A DNA stretch of 16,565 bases from Bacillota bacterium (GCA_017861355.1 JAGFXQ010000030.1:1-16565), one strand, 5' to 3'; shown: positions 1-6,885, counted from the stretch's first letter. Notes: generated by a model not told the origin, from the letters alone. Numbers and translations are program-made.

Positions 1-473
1 TGATCCCAGATGGTCAGATGTCGGTAGCTGGTTCCTACATAGAACTTAAAAATATCATTTTCAAGTTCCTTCCGAACCGCCTCGATGAGTACTGCTGCCT
101 CCTCGGTTGAAATCTCCCCCGCACTATGATCCAGAATCGTCCTTTGTTCATAGGGTATCTCCTCCTCGGATAAAGTTACCACATTACAACGGAGGGCAAT
201 GTCTGTCGGCTTCATATCTACTCCGATACTAAGCGCTTCTAGCGGAGAACGTCCGGAATAATATATCTTAGGATCATATCCCAGAACAGCAAGATTAGCA
301 GTGTCACTCCCGGGTTTCATGCCTTCCGGTATCGTATGTGCAATCCCCAGCTCAGATCGCCTAGCTAATTGATCCATCTGGGGAGTATGTGCCGCCATCA
401 GTGGTGTTCTGTTGTCCAGTGCAGCTAACGGTTCGTCAGCCATGCCGTCACCAAGAACAACAATGTACTTCAT
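1..473 (-). CDS. Phosphoglycerate-mutase-like protein, proposed homoserine kinase clade (C-terminus cut by window)
   Basis: My reverse-strand translation begins MKYIVVLGDGMADEPLAALD and gives 157 residues before the window edge. It belongs to the alkaline-phosphatase superfamily branch that holds cofactor-independent (archaeal ApgM-type) phosphoglycerate mutases. Visible signatures are the N-terminal metal-binding GDGMAD (residues 8-13) and the PGSDTANLAVLGYDP block (around 59-73), whose Ser is the expected phospho-accepting nucleophile. The family is often annotated as phosphoglycerate mutase, but one clade (TIGR02535, from memory) is called 'proposed homoserine kinase' because it sits beside threonine genes in genomes lacking classical ThrB. 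Here it lies 101 bases downstream of hom on the same strand, which favours the homoserine kinase reading: homoserine plus a phosphoryl donor to O-phosphohomoserine. The ATG at 473 follows AAAGGA at good spacing. The family is secure; the substrate is inferred from context. Confidence 0.85.
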   Translation of the reverse strand, partial: MKYIVVLGDGMADEPLAALDNRTPLMAAHTPQMDQLARRSELGIAHTIPEGMKPGSDTANLAVLGYDPKIYYSGRSPLEALSIGVDMKPTDIALRCNVVTLSEEEIPYEQRTILDHSAGEISTEEAAVLIEAVRKELENDIFKFYVGTSYRHLTIWD

Positions 474-574
474 ATCATCAAGTCCTTTCTTATGAACATA
501 AAGTTTTCTATGCAATGTGCATGCTGTTTTCTTATGTCTTTCATAGAATAATAAACTTACTCTTATTTATTAAA

Positions 575-1795
575 TTAAAATCTTACACGGATAATGCTAA
601 CCACACCATCTAAGAATTCCTTCTTCTCTTTCATTTCTTGTTCCGTGATGCTTCCGGTGATAAATGCATACTCTCCGGTAATCTCAGGAACCATCACTTC
701 TTCTACCTCTCCAAACAGTTTATTCGCCTCTGCCTTTGCCTTCTCTATCTCACCGGCAACACGGATAAGGAAGCGATGCTGTACTTGATTGATATCAGTA
801 AGTTCAAGCTTCTTACTACTCCAAATGGTCCATATATTCTTACCGATATGTTTTGCTGCATCTACCACATCCGCTACTACTGCGCTGGCGGTCGGAAGCT
901 TTCCGGCACCGCTGCCATAGAACATAACATCACCGATTACATTTCCCCTGACAAAGATTCCATTAAAAACGTCATTTACACTGAACAAAGGATGATTTGC
1001 TTTGATCAGTACCGGTGCCACCATTGCATGAACATGCGAATCATTTCCACGGATGCTGGAAGCAAAGAGCTTAATCCTTGCACCCAGTACTTTCGCATAT
1101 TTGATATCGGTGTCAGTGATCTTCGTAATACCTTCTGTATAAATATCCTCAAAGTCCACCTGCATTCCAAAAGCAAGCGAAGATAGAATTGCAATCTTTC
1201 TGCAAGCATCATGTCCCTCGACATCTGCCGCCGGGTTGCGTTCCGCATATCCCATCTTCTGAGCATTGGCTAATGCGGTGTCAAAATCAAGACCATCTTC
1301 ACTCATTTTAGATAATATATAATTCGTAGTACCATTCAAAATACCGGTAATTTCAACAATTTCATCCGCAGTCAGGGATTGATTCAAGGGTCGGATAATC
1401 GGAATGCCCCCGCCAACACTTGCTTCAAACAGAAAATTCAAGTTTCGTTCCTTCGCCAGATCCAAAAGCTCGGCTCCGTGCTTGGCTACCAATTCCTTAT
1501 TGGAGGTTACAACACTCTTGCCTCTGAGCAATGCTTGCTTAACGAAAGTATAGGCCGGCTCCACGCCTCCCATTACTTCCACGACGATATTAATCTCAGG
1601 ATCATCCAAGATGACATCAATGCTATGAACCAGCTTTTCCATGATTGGATCTCCCGGAAATTCTCTAAGATCCAGAATATATTTAATATTAATCTGATCT
1701 CCTGCCCTCTTCTTAATGCTTTCACCATTAATTCCGAGTACTTCTACAACACCGGAACCAATCGTGCCATATCCTAAGACTGCTATATTTATCAT
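575..1795 (-). CDS. hom: Homoserine dehydrogenase
   Basis: This 406-residue cytosolic enzyme reduces aspartate semialdehyde to homoserine with NAD(P)H, the branch point to threonine and methionine. The N-terminal Rossmann fold shows GYGTIGSG (8-15). The family signature AERNPAADVEGHDACRK (184-200) carries the substrate-binding Asp and Lys200, and TSNKELVA (97-104) holds the second conserved Lys (Lys100). The C-terminal 70 residues have the size and position of the usual ACT regulatory domain, but the typical Asp-x-Pro-Gly-Val-Leu turn is absent (RVAGEIEKAKAEANKL instead), so threonine feedback may be weak or different. The ATG at 1795 follows AGGAGGAG by five bases. An in-frame extension up to 1924 would only translate a structured spacer and lacks family similarity. 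The ACT-domain regulator lies upstream and the kinase-like gene downstream on the same strand. Confidence 0.95.
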   Translation of the reverse strand: MINIAVLGYGTIGSGVVEVLGINGESIKKRAGDQINIKYILDLREFPGDPIMEKLVHSIDVILDDPEINIVVEVMGGVEPAYTFVKQALLRGKSVVTSNKELVAKHGAELLDLAKERNLNFLFEASVGGGIPIIRPLNQSLTADEIVEITGILNGTTNYILSKMSEDGLDFDTALANAQKMGYAERNPAADVEGHDACRKIAILSSLAFGMQVDFEDIYTEGITKITDTDIKYAKVLGARIKLFASSIRGNDSHVHAMVAPVLIKANHPLFSVNDVFNGIFVRGNVIGDVMFYGSGAGKLPTASAVVADVVDAAKHIGKNIWTIWSSKKLELTDINQVQHRFLIRVAGEIEKAKAEANKLFGEVEEVMVPEITGEYAFITGSITEQEMKEKKEFLDGVVSIIRVRF

Positions 1796-1871
1796 CACTG
1801 CTCCTCCTGTTCTGCTGTAACTTTCATTACCTTTGTTGAAATCTCGTAAATATTTAAGTATATGATAAAGT

Positions 1872-1979
1872 TTGTACCGAGGATTTCGCAGGTACAACCC
1901 GGAAGAACAAGGAGCGAGTACCAATGTACGCGCTTCGCAGTTCTTCTTATGTGAATTTTATGCTTTTAAAAATTCACAT
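1872..1979 (-). other. Three-hairpin spacer between the ACT-domain gene and hom
   Basis: The 183-base spacer before hom holds three consecutive inverted repeats. The first has 11-bp perfect arms (1949-1959 and 1969-1979, 9-base loop) and starts at the stop codon of the ACT-domain gene. The second has outer arms GAAGAAC/GTTCTTC (1902-1908, 1940-1946) and an inner GTAC/GTAC stem closing a 4-base loop at about 1921-1924. The third pairs TTGTACC with GGTACAA (1872-1878, 1891-1897). It could be a hom leader RNA, an mRNA stabiliser between two cistrons, or one copy of a dispersed palindromic repeat. None of the stems has a U-tract of the kind expected for a strong terminator. I do not recognise it as a known family. 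Confidence 0.55.
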
Positions 1980-2419
1980 TATTCTCTAGATACCAGTTTT
2001 ACATAATGTACGCCATCCATTGCTTCAATCGAGTCAATCATAGATGAAGTGCTGTCCGACTGCGGTAATATTTCAACACTCAAGGTTAACAGAGCAATTC
2101 CGTTAACCGGAATACTCTGATGAATCGTAAGTATATTCGCCTCGCACTTAGCTACCTGATTAAGAACCTTAGACAGTAATCCAGGCTTATCATCCATCTG
2201 AAGCATAAAGGTAATTGTCTTGCCTCGTGTATTCTCATAAAACGGGAAAATGTCATCACGATATTTATAAAATGAACTTCTGCTGATTTCTACAGCATCG
2301 GTCGCCTCTTGAACTGTCATCACTCTCTCCGAATCAAGAAGCCTCTTTGCTTCAACAACCTTGAGCAGCACCTCTGGTACCGCCTTTTTTTTTACAATAA
2401 AATACTGATCATCTTTCAT
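1979..2419 (-). CDS. ACT-domain HTH protein of the PheB/ThrR (UPF0735) family
   Basis: This 146-residue cytosolic protein matches the PheB/UPF0735 family in length and layout. An N-terminal helix-turn-helix-like segment spans about residues 30-60 (TVQEATDAVEISRSSFYKYR) and an ACT amino-acid-sensing domain follows (about 66-146, with the core DDKPGLLSKVL). I recall that the Bacillus subtilis member was renamed ThrR and reported as a repressor of threonine genes. Its position directly before hom fits a local regulator of the aspartate-threonine branch, possibly acting together with the ACT-poor hom enzyme. The ATG at 2419 follows AGGAGGTG (2428-2435) by eight bases. Codons 9-12 contain a run of nine A residues, a possible slippage site. 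Family assignment is firm; threonine as the ligand and DNA binding here are inferred. Confidence 0.9.
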   Translation of the reverse strand: MKDDQYFIVKKKAVPEVLLKVVEAKRLLDSERVMTVQEATDAVEISRSSFYKYRDDIFPFYENTRGKTITFMLQMDDKPGLLSKVLNQVAKCEANILTIHQSIPVNGIALLTLSVEILPQSDSTSSMIDSIEAMDGVHYVKLVSRE

Positions 2420-2447
2420 TTGTTTAACACCTCCTGAGGTTTTCCAG

Positions 2448-2522
2448 GGTAGTATAGATACAAAACATTTTCAACTGTATGTATATCAAATACAATTGTC
2501 TTTCTAAGAAAGATATACTACC
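2448..2522 (-). promoter_or_regulatory. Candidate structured leader RNA upstream of the ACT-domain gene
   Basis: Read on the minus strand, helix P1 pairs GGTAGTATA (2522-2514) with TATACTACC (2456-2448), nine perfect pairs. Directly inside, with no unpaired base, comes P2 TCTTTC-TTA-GAAAGA (2513-2499). Again with no gap, P3 follows: CAATTGTAT (2498-2490) with ATACAGTTG (2480-2472), loop of nine. P3 has one U-G wobble on the minus-strand RNA that would be a C-A mismatch on the other strand, so the structure favours the gene's own strand. A 15-base single-stranded stretch closes the junction, and the ribosome binding site starts 12 bases beyond P1. I do not recognise a known riboswitch. Alternatively the P1 arms could be paired operator half-sites for the DNA-binding product. 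In the rest of this 329-base gap, 2523-2683 is AT-rich with no gene and only weak promoter-like matches. Confidence 0.5.
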
Positions 2523-2683
2523 ATATATTTATTCATAATGCAATAGCATTTTACCATCTTCTATCGAAAAAATAAAGATTTGTTACAAATGCTTGAAACC
2601 ATAGTATAAATACTGATTTATTTGTATAAAAATAAATTCTATCTTATGTCCTTCACAAACCATATTCCATGGAACAGCAACAA

Positions 2684-2726
2684 GGCTGCTGCATAATCCT
2701 TTTTCATTTAGAATTATGCAACAGCC
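2684..2726 (-). terminator. Hairpin terminator after glnQ
   Basis: Fourteen-base arms (2684-2697 and 2713-2726) pair with one wobble around a 15-base loop, 22 bases after the glnQ stop. The T-tract on the minus side is poor, so termination may be incomplete or the hairpin may mainly protect the 3' end. Confidence 0.6.
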
Positions 2727-2748
2727 CTATATAGTTTTATCTTATTAA

Positions 2749-3471
2749 TTATAATATCTTAGATAAAAACTCCTGCAGTCTGGGATGAGTCGGATGATCA
2801 AAGAATTTATCCGGCGTATTCTGCTCTACGATCATTCCCTCGTCCATGAAAAGGATGCGGGTTGCCACTTTTTTCGCGAAACGCATCTCGTGTGTTACCA
2901 CTACCATGGTCATTCCCTCGTCTGCCAACTGAGCCATCAGATCAAGAACCTCACCAACCATCTCAGGATCGAGAGCAGATGTCGGTTCATCAAACAACAT
3001 TACATCCGGATTCATTGCAAGAGCACGAACAATTGCGATACGCTGCTTCTGTCCACCTGACAGCTGGTTCGGATATGCATTCGCTTTCTCGGTTAATCCG
3101 ATACGTTGCAATAATTCGTAAGCCTTACTTTCTGCCTGTTCCTTCGTCATCATTCCATGTTGTACGGGTGCCAGAGTAATATTCTCTAACACAGACAGAT
3201 GAGGAAAGAGGTTAAACTGTTGAAATACCATACCCATCTTACAACGGATCTTATTGATATCTGATTTCTTATCGGTAATATTTACTCCCTCAAACCAAAT
3301 CTCACCATCGGTAGGAACCTCCAAAAGGTTTAAGCAACGGAGAAAGGTTGACTTTCCAGAACCAGAAGGGCCGATAACAACTACTTTTTCACCTTTATTG
3401 ATTGTTTCGTCAATTCCATTTAATACCATATGACTTCCAAATGCTTTTTTTAGATTCTTAGTGACGATCAC
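2749..3471 (-). CDS. glnQ: Polar amino-acid ABC transporter ATP-binding protein
   Basis: This 240-residue ATPase powers amino-acid uptake from the cytosolic face of the GlnP membrane domain. Walker A GPSGSGKST is at residues 34-42, the Q-loop region VFQQFNLFPHLSVLEN at 82-97, the signature LSGGQ at 137-141, Walker B VMLFDE at 157-162, and the H-loop in VVTHEM. I chose the GTG at 3471 because AGAGGAGGT (3481-3489) precedes it at about ten bases and the family normally begins with the strand just before NLKKAFG. A TTG at 3492 would lie inside the ribosome binding site. The start overlaps the end of glnP by 14 bases, indicating translational coupling. Substrate specificity (glutamine, cystine, basic residues) cannot be fixed from the ATPase. 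Confidence 0.94.
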   Translation of the reverse strand: MIVTKNLKKAFGSHMVLNGIDETINKGEKVVVIGPSGSGKSTFLRCLNLLEVPTDGEIWFEGVNITDKKSDINKIRCKMGMVFQQFNLFPHLSVLENITLAPVQHGMMTKEQAESKAYELLQRIGLTEKANAYPNQLSGGQKQRIAIVRALAMNPDVMLFDEPTSALDPEMVGEVLDLMAQLADEGMTMVVVTHEMRFAKKVATRILFMDEGMIVEQNTPDKFFDHPTHPRLQEFLSKIL

Positions 3472-4150
3472 CCTTTGACAACCTCCTCTCAAAGATACTT
3501 AATACTTTAGACAAGCCCATGACTAAAACCAAGTAACATGCAGCGGCAATCACAAGCGGAGGCAGGATATCCCAGGTACGCGAGCCTACGTATTGAGCGG
3601 CCTTTGTTAAGTCGGTCACCGCGATCACACCTGCAACTGAGGTCTCTTTAATCAACACTATGAATTCGTTACCTAGTGCCGGCAGAATGTTACGAATAGC
3701 CTGCGGTAAGATAATTAATCTCATCGTCTGTAAATAATTCAATCCAAGAGAACGTCCCGCTTCCATCTGTCCACGGTCAATAGATTCAATTCCGGCACGG
3801 ATAATTTCTGCCACATAAGCTCCGGAATTAATACCAAAGCAGACTGCTCCGACTAAAAGTTCATTTGTGCTTCTTGATGTAAAAATAAGATTGTAGATAA
3901 TTAATAGCTGTACCATCAACGGTGTTCCACGAATAATATTGATATATACGTTACAAACAGCCACCAACCATCTCATCTTCGAATTCATCGCGGTTACCTT
4001 AACAACAGCTACCAGTATACCGATGAAGATACCCAATAAGATTGCAAAAAATGATATCAAAAGGGTTACCTTAAGACCATCCAAATATGCAAGATAGCGC
4101 TGATCCGGGATGAGTGCATTATAAAAGGATTCGCGTAATCTCTCTAACAC
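3458..4150 (-). CDS. glnP: Polar amino-acid ABC transporter permease
   Basis: This 230-residue integral membrane protein is of the HisM/GlnP permease family. Hydrophobic segments are near residues 28-52, 62-70, 79-90, 98-108 and 192-215. The cytoplasmic coupling loop reads EAGRSLGLNYLQTMRLIILP (132-151), the family's EAA motif that docks on the ATPase, and IIRGTPLMVQLLI (72-84) is the family's other conserved stretch. Translation starts at GTG (4150) after AGGAGGT with six bases of spacing. It follows glnH after 121 bases containing a hairpin and overlaps glnQ by 14 bases. Only one permease gene is present, so a homodimeric channel is expected. Confidence 0.94.
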   Translation of the reverse strand: MLERLRESFYNALIPDQRYLAYLDGLKVTLLISFFAILLGIFIGILVAVVKVTAMNSKMRWLVAVCNVYINIIRGTPLMVQLLIIYNLIFTSRSTNELLVGAVCFGINSGAYVAEIIRAGIESIDRGQMEAGRSLGLNYLQTMRLIILPQAIRNILPALGNEFIVLIKETSVAGVIAVTDLTKAAQYVGSRTWDILPPLVIAAACYLVLVMGLSKVLSIFERRLSKGDRH

Positions 4151-4218
4151 TTTCCTACCTCCTAGTATTATTTATTCATAACAAGCTAAGTAAAATCTGA
4201 TACAAAAACAAAGATAGA

Positions 4219-4241
4219 GGCTGTTGATATTGATAACAGCC
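4219..4241 (-). terminator. Intra-operon attenuator hairpin between glnH and glnP
   Basis: GGCTGTT (4219-4225) and AACAGCC (4235-4241) form a seven-base stem with a nine-base loop, followed on the minus strand by a T-rich stretch after about ten bases. A leaky terminator here would let the binding protein be made in excess over the membrane components, a common arrangement in ABC importers. Confidence 0.5.
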
Positions 4242-4271
4242 CCCTAGTTCATTCTAGAATTCAAGTTGATA

Positions 4272-5015
4272 TTACTTGTTCGTATGATTTGCTGTAAACT
4301 CTTCAATCTTTCCGGTATCCTTAAGATCTTTGATAACCTTATTGATCTCATCTAATAATGCGGTATTATCTTTCTTTACTGCAATGGCATACTTATCCTG
4401 GAATAAGGCTCCGTCAAGAATAGATAATTCTGCATTTGCAGCCACCAATTCTTCTGCCGGGAACTGATCCATAACGATACAATCGATCTTATTGTTCTTC
4501 AGATCCTCTGCTGCCTGAGCAAACTTGGTATAGCGCTTCACTTCCTTTGCAGTAAGACCGGATACATAGAAATCTGCGATGTTACCCTGTTGAACACCTA
4601 CTACTTTATCGGTTAAGTCATCATCTGATACTGCACTTACTGCTGGTGTTGCCTTATTAACTACAACCACCTCAGTGGAATCTACATAATCAGTTGAGAA
4701 ATCCATTACTTTCTTACGTTCGTCATTTACAGATACACCTGCAGCAACAAAATCTACCGTACCATTCTGAACTGCGAGTAAGGCACCATCAAAGTCCATA
4801 TTCTTAATCTCAAGCTTCTTACCCATCGCATCCGCAATTGCCTGTGCAATATCCATATCAACACCGACAACCTTATCACCTTCCATGTACTCATAAGGAG
4901 CAAAACCAGCCTCGGTACCTACAATTAAAGTATCATCTTCTTTTTTTGCGCAACCGGCAAGCATAGATACCGTCATAGCTGTAACGACAGCCATACATAT
5001 AAATTTCTTCTTCAT
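4272..5015 (-). CDS. glnH: Amino-acid ABC transporter substrate-binding lipoprotein
   Basis: This 247-residue extracellular lipoprotein captures an amino acid and delivers it to GlnP/GlnQ. The N-terminus has a lysine-rich start, a hydrophobic stretch and the lipobox LAGC with the lipidated Cys22. The mature part is a family 3 solute-binding fold: FAPYEYMEGDKVVGVDMDIA near residues 38-57, the ligand-contacting GVSVNDERKKVMDFS near 93-107, and VGVQQGN at the hinge to lobe 2. The ATG at 5015 follows GGGAGA at 5022-5027, and that ribosome binding site can be masked by upstream pairing (see 5022-5054). The exact ligand is not readable; polar or charged amino acids are the family norm. Confidence 0.93.
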   Translation of the reverse strand: MKKKFICMAVVTAMTVSMLAGCAKKEDDTLIVGTEAGFAPYEYMEGDKVVGVDMDIAQAIADAMGKKLEIKNMDFDGALLAVQNGTVDFVAAGVSVNDERKKVMDFSTDYVDSTEVVVVNKATPAVSAVSDDDLTDKVVGVQQGNIADFYVSGLTAKEVKRYTKFAQAAEDLKNNKIDCIVMDQFPAEELVAANAELSILDGALFQDKYAIAVKKDNTALLDEINKVIKDLKDTGKIEEFTANHTNK

Positions 5016-5021
5016 TCTTTA

Positions 5022-5054
5022 TCTCCCTTTCTTTTTGGGAGATATTGATCTCCC
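5022..5054 (-). promoter_or_regulatory. Possible ribosome-binding-site switch of glnH
   Basis: On the minus strand a first GGGAGA (5054-5049) is followed by TCTCCC (5042-5037) and then a second GGGAGA (5027-5022), which is the glnH ribosome binding site. TCTCCC can pair perfectly with either copy: with the first (six-base loop) it frees the site, with the second (nine-base loop) it hides it. The first hairpin is not followed by T residues, so it is unlikely to be the cheW terminator. Confidence 0.45.
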
Positions 5055-5073
5055 GAACTAACAACCGAATAAA

Positions 5074-5532
5074 TTATTTGTTAATGACCACCTTGATTTT
5101 ATTCTGCTCATCTTCTGTTAATATTCCATCATGATCCAGAACCACAATCAAACGATCATCAATATTTGTCACCTGTTTCATATAAGAAGTATCTTTACTT
5201 TTTACAATCTCAGGGACTTCAAAGATTTGCTCATCTTCAAATAGAACGATCTCGGACATCTTATCAACTTCATATGCAATCTGAATATTATTCGAGATTG
5301 TGATGATAAATCTTGTATCATCGGTTGATGCAACATCCTCTAAACCAAATTTTCTACGAAGACTATAAACCGGAATTACATCCCCTCTGAGTCTGATAAT
5401 TCCTTTTATGTTGTTTGGAAAGCTTGCTACCGGTTCAATATTCATGAACTTCTCGATGATGTTAACTTCCATAATGTCCATTCCATATTCTTTGTCTCCA
5501 AGCATGAATACTGCCTGCTTTGTGCTTTGCAT
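5074..5532 (-). CDS. cheW: CheW-domain chemotaxis coupling protein
   Basis: This 152-residue protein consists of a single CheW-like domain, the cytosolic adaptor joining CheA kinase to chemoreceptors. Typical features are VFMLGDKEYGMDIMEVNIIE near the start, the VASFPNNIKGIIRLRGDVIPVYSLRRKFG block (about 35-63), and the closing LIVVLDHDGILTEDE. The ATG at 5532 follows AAAGGAGGGG at about five bases; this ribosome binding site overlaps the prfB stop codon, so the two are likely translationally coupled. No CheA or receptor gene is nearby, so it may be an auxiliary CheW or CheV-like adaptor without the receiver domain. glnH begins 58 bases downstream. Confidence 0.9.
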   Translation of the reverse strand: MQSTKQAVFMLGDKEYGMDIMEVNIIEKFMNIEPVASFPNNIKGIIRLRGDVIPVYSLRRKFGLEDVASTDDTRFIITISNNIQIAYEVDKMSEIVLFEDEQIFEVPEIVKSKDTSYMKQVTNIDDRLIVVLDHDGILTEDEQNKIKVVINK

Positions 5533-5545
5533 AAGTACCCCTCCT

Positions 5546-6671
5546 TTAGGAATCTTTGCTGTTGTTATTTTGTGCGTTCCACTTTAGATATGCGTTGATA
5601 AACGGATCAAGATTACCATCCAGTACATTGATAGCATTACCCACTTCTTCATTCGTACGATGATCTTTCACCAACGTATATGGTTGCATAACATAGGATC
5701 GTATCTGGTTACCCCAAGCAATGTCTTTCACTTCACCTCGGATGCCGGATATCTTCTCCAGATTTTCTTGCTGTTTCAGAAGGTACAGCTTCGCCTTCAA
5801 CATCTTCATCGCCTTATCCTTGTTCTGAAGCTGAGAACGCTCATTCTGGCATTGAACAACTATATTGGTCGGAAGGTGGGTGATTCGAATAGCAGATGAC
5901 GTTTTATTGACATGCTGTCCACCGGCACCACTGGAACGATAGGTATCAATTCTCAGATCCTCTTCATCGATCTCAATTCCGGTGTCATCCTCAATATCCG
6001 GCATTACATCGCAGGATACAAAGGAGGTCTGTCTCTTACCAGCTGCATTAAATGGGGAAATTCGCACCAGTCGGTGCACCCCACGCTCGGATTTCAAATA
6101 GCCATACGCATTCTCACCGCTCACCTCTAAGGTTACTGATTTAAGACCCGCCTCATCACCATCCAGAAAATCAATCATTTCCGTTGTAAAGCCCTTCTTA
6201 TCCGCCCATCTTTGGTACATTCGGCATAACATACTCGCCCAATCGCAGCTTTCTGTTCCGCCTGCACCGGCATGCAGAGTGATAATTGCATTATATTTAT
6301 CATATTCACCGGATAATAGAGTTCGTAATTTCAGTTCTTCCAGATCCTTAATAAAAATGTTTAAGGCTTCTTCAATCTCCGGAATCAGGCTCGAATCATT
6401 CTCCTCATAACCCATTTGAATTAAGGTCTGAACATCATCAAAGTCTCTTTTCAAATGATTATATTCCTCAATCGTATCCTTGAGGTTCTTTAATTCCTTC
6501 ATATAGACCTGGGCTTTATCATTATTATCCCAAAACCCGGCTTCTTCCATCGTTTGCTCGATTTCATTGACCCTTAAGCTCTTATTAGCGAGGTCAAAGT
6601 GAATCCCCCACTTCAATCAATGGCTTTTCGTAGGTACTCAATGTATATTTATACTGATCTAACTCAACCAC
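5546..6671 (-). CDS. prfB: Peptide chain release factor 2 (programmed +1 frameshift)
   Basis: RF2 recognises UGA and UAA stop codons and triggers peptide release. The gene is split into two frames. The first starts at GTG 6671 after AAAGAGGTG (6678-6686), encodes 25 residues beginning MVELDQYKYTLSTYEKPL and ends at UGA (6596-6594). The second continues at GAC (6595) to a TAA at 5546. The joined product is 374 residues. With the frameshift counted, the stop-recognition tripeptide SPF falls at 205-207 and the catalytic GGQ at 250-252, as in E. coli RF2. Coordinates here span both frames. Its own promoter lies at 6692-6720, and cheW follows with 13 bases between. Confidence 0.96.
6593..6611 (-). 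other. RF2 programmed +1 frameshift site
   Basis: The minus strand reads GTGGGGGATTCA then CTT TGA C: a G-rich Shine-Dalgarno-like stretch (6605-6611), slippery CTT (6599-6597) as codon 25, and in-frame UGA as codon 26. Low RF2 slows UGA decoding and allows slipping to GAC. The spacer between the last G and CTT is five bases, against three in the E. coli site as I recall it, so efficiency may differ. Confidence 0.93.
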
Positions 6672-6691
6672 TAAAATCACCTCTTTACTGT

Positions 6692-6720
6692 ATTATATAT
6701 TACTATTTATAAAATCTCAA
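6692..6720 (-). promoter_or_regulatory. prfB promoter
   Basis: Minus-strand TTGAGA (6720-6715), 17-base spacer, TATAAT (6697-6692). The predicted start near 6685 leaves a leader of only about 14 bases, just enough for the ribosome binding site. Confidence 0.75.
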
Positions 6721-6791
6721 CATATTTTGCATATAAATGCAGTATTTCTTCATTTAACACAAACAAATCAAAAAAATCAGCTTAAAACAGT

Positions 6792-6831
6792 ACATAACTC
6801 ACATTTTAGCGATGCAAAATGTGAGTTATGT
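6792..6831 (-). terminator. secA terminator
   Basis: Sixteen-base perfect arms (6792-6807, 6816-6831) around an eight-base loop, 54 bases after the secA stop. T-rich runs follow on the minus strand, at some distance. It separates secA from the prfB promoter. Confidence 0.75.
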
Positions 6832-6885
6832 TATTTAACTTTTTAATGTTTATGCGTAATTACAATATTTATACATCTCTCAGTA

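Noticed and set aside
638..1186. 182-codon plus-strand open frame opposite hom
   Set aside because: It lies wholly antisense to a clear enzyme gene, has no ribosome binding site, and its translation resembles no protein family. The same applies to long antisense frames at 8395-8730, 11942-12337 and 1379-1777.
1796..1924. A 43-residue N-terminal extension of homoserine dehydrogenase starting at ATG 1924
   Set aside because: It translates the hairpin-rich spacer, has no family similarity, and would ignore the excellent AGGAGGAG site before the ATG at 1795.
1796..1979. T-box riboswitch upstream of hom
   Set aside because: There is a GGGTTGTACC stretch loosely like the T-box antiterminator core, but no proper consensus, no specifier-loop stem and no terminator with a U-tract.
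3472..3492. TTG start giving GlnQ seven extra residues
   Set aside because: The TTG lies within the ribosome binding site itself; the GTG at 3471 has ideal spacing and family-typical length.
5028..5073. Intrinsic terminator between cheW and glnH
   Set aside because: The GGGAGA/TCTCCC hairpin is followed by A residues, not T, on the transcribed strand.
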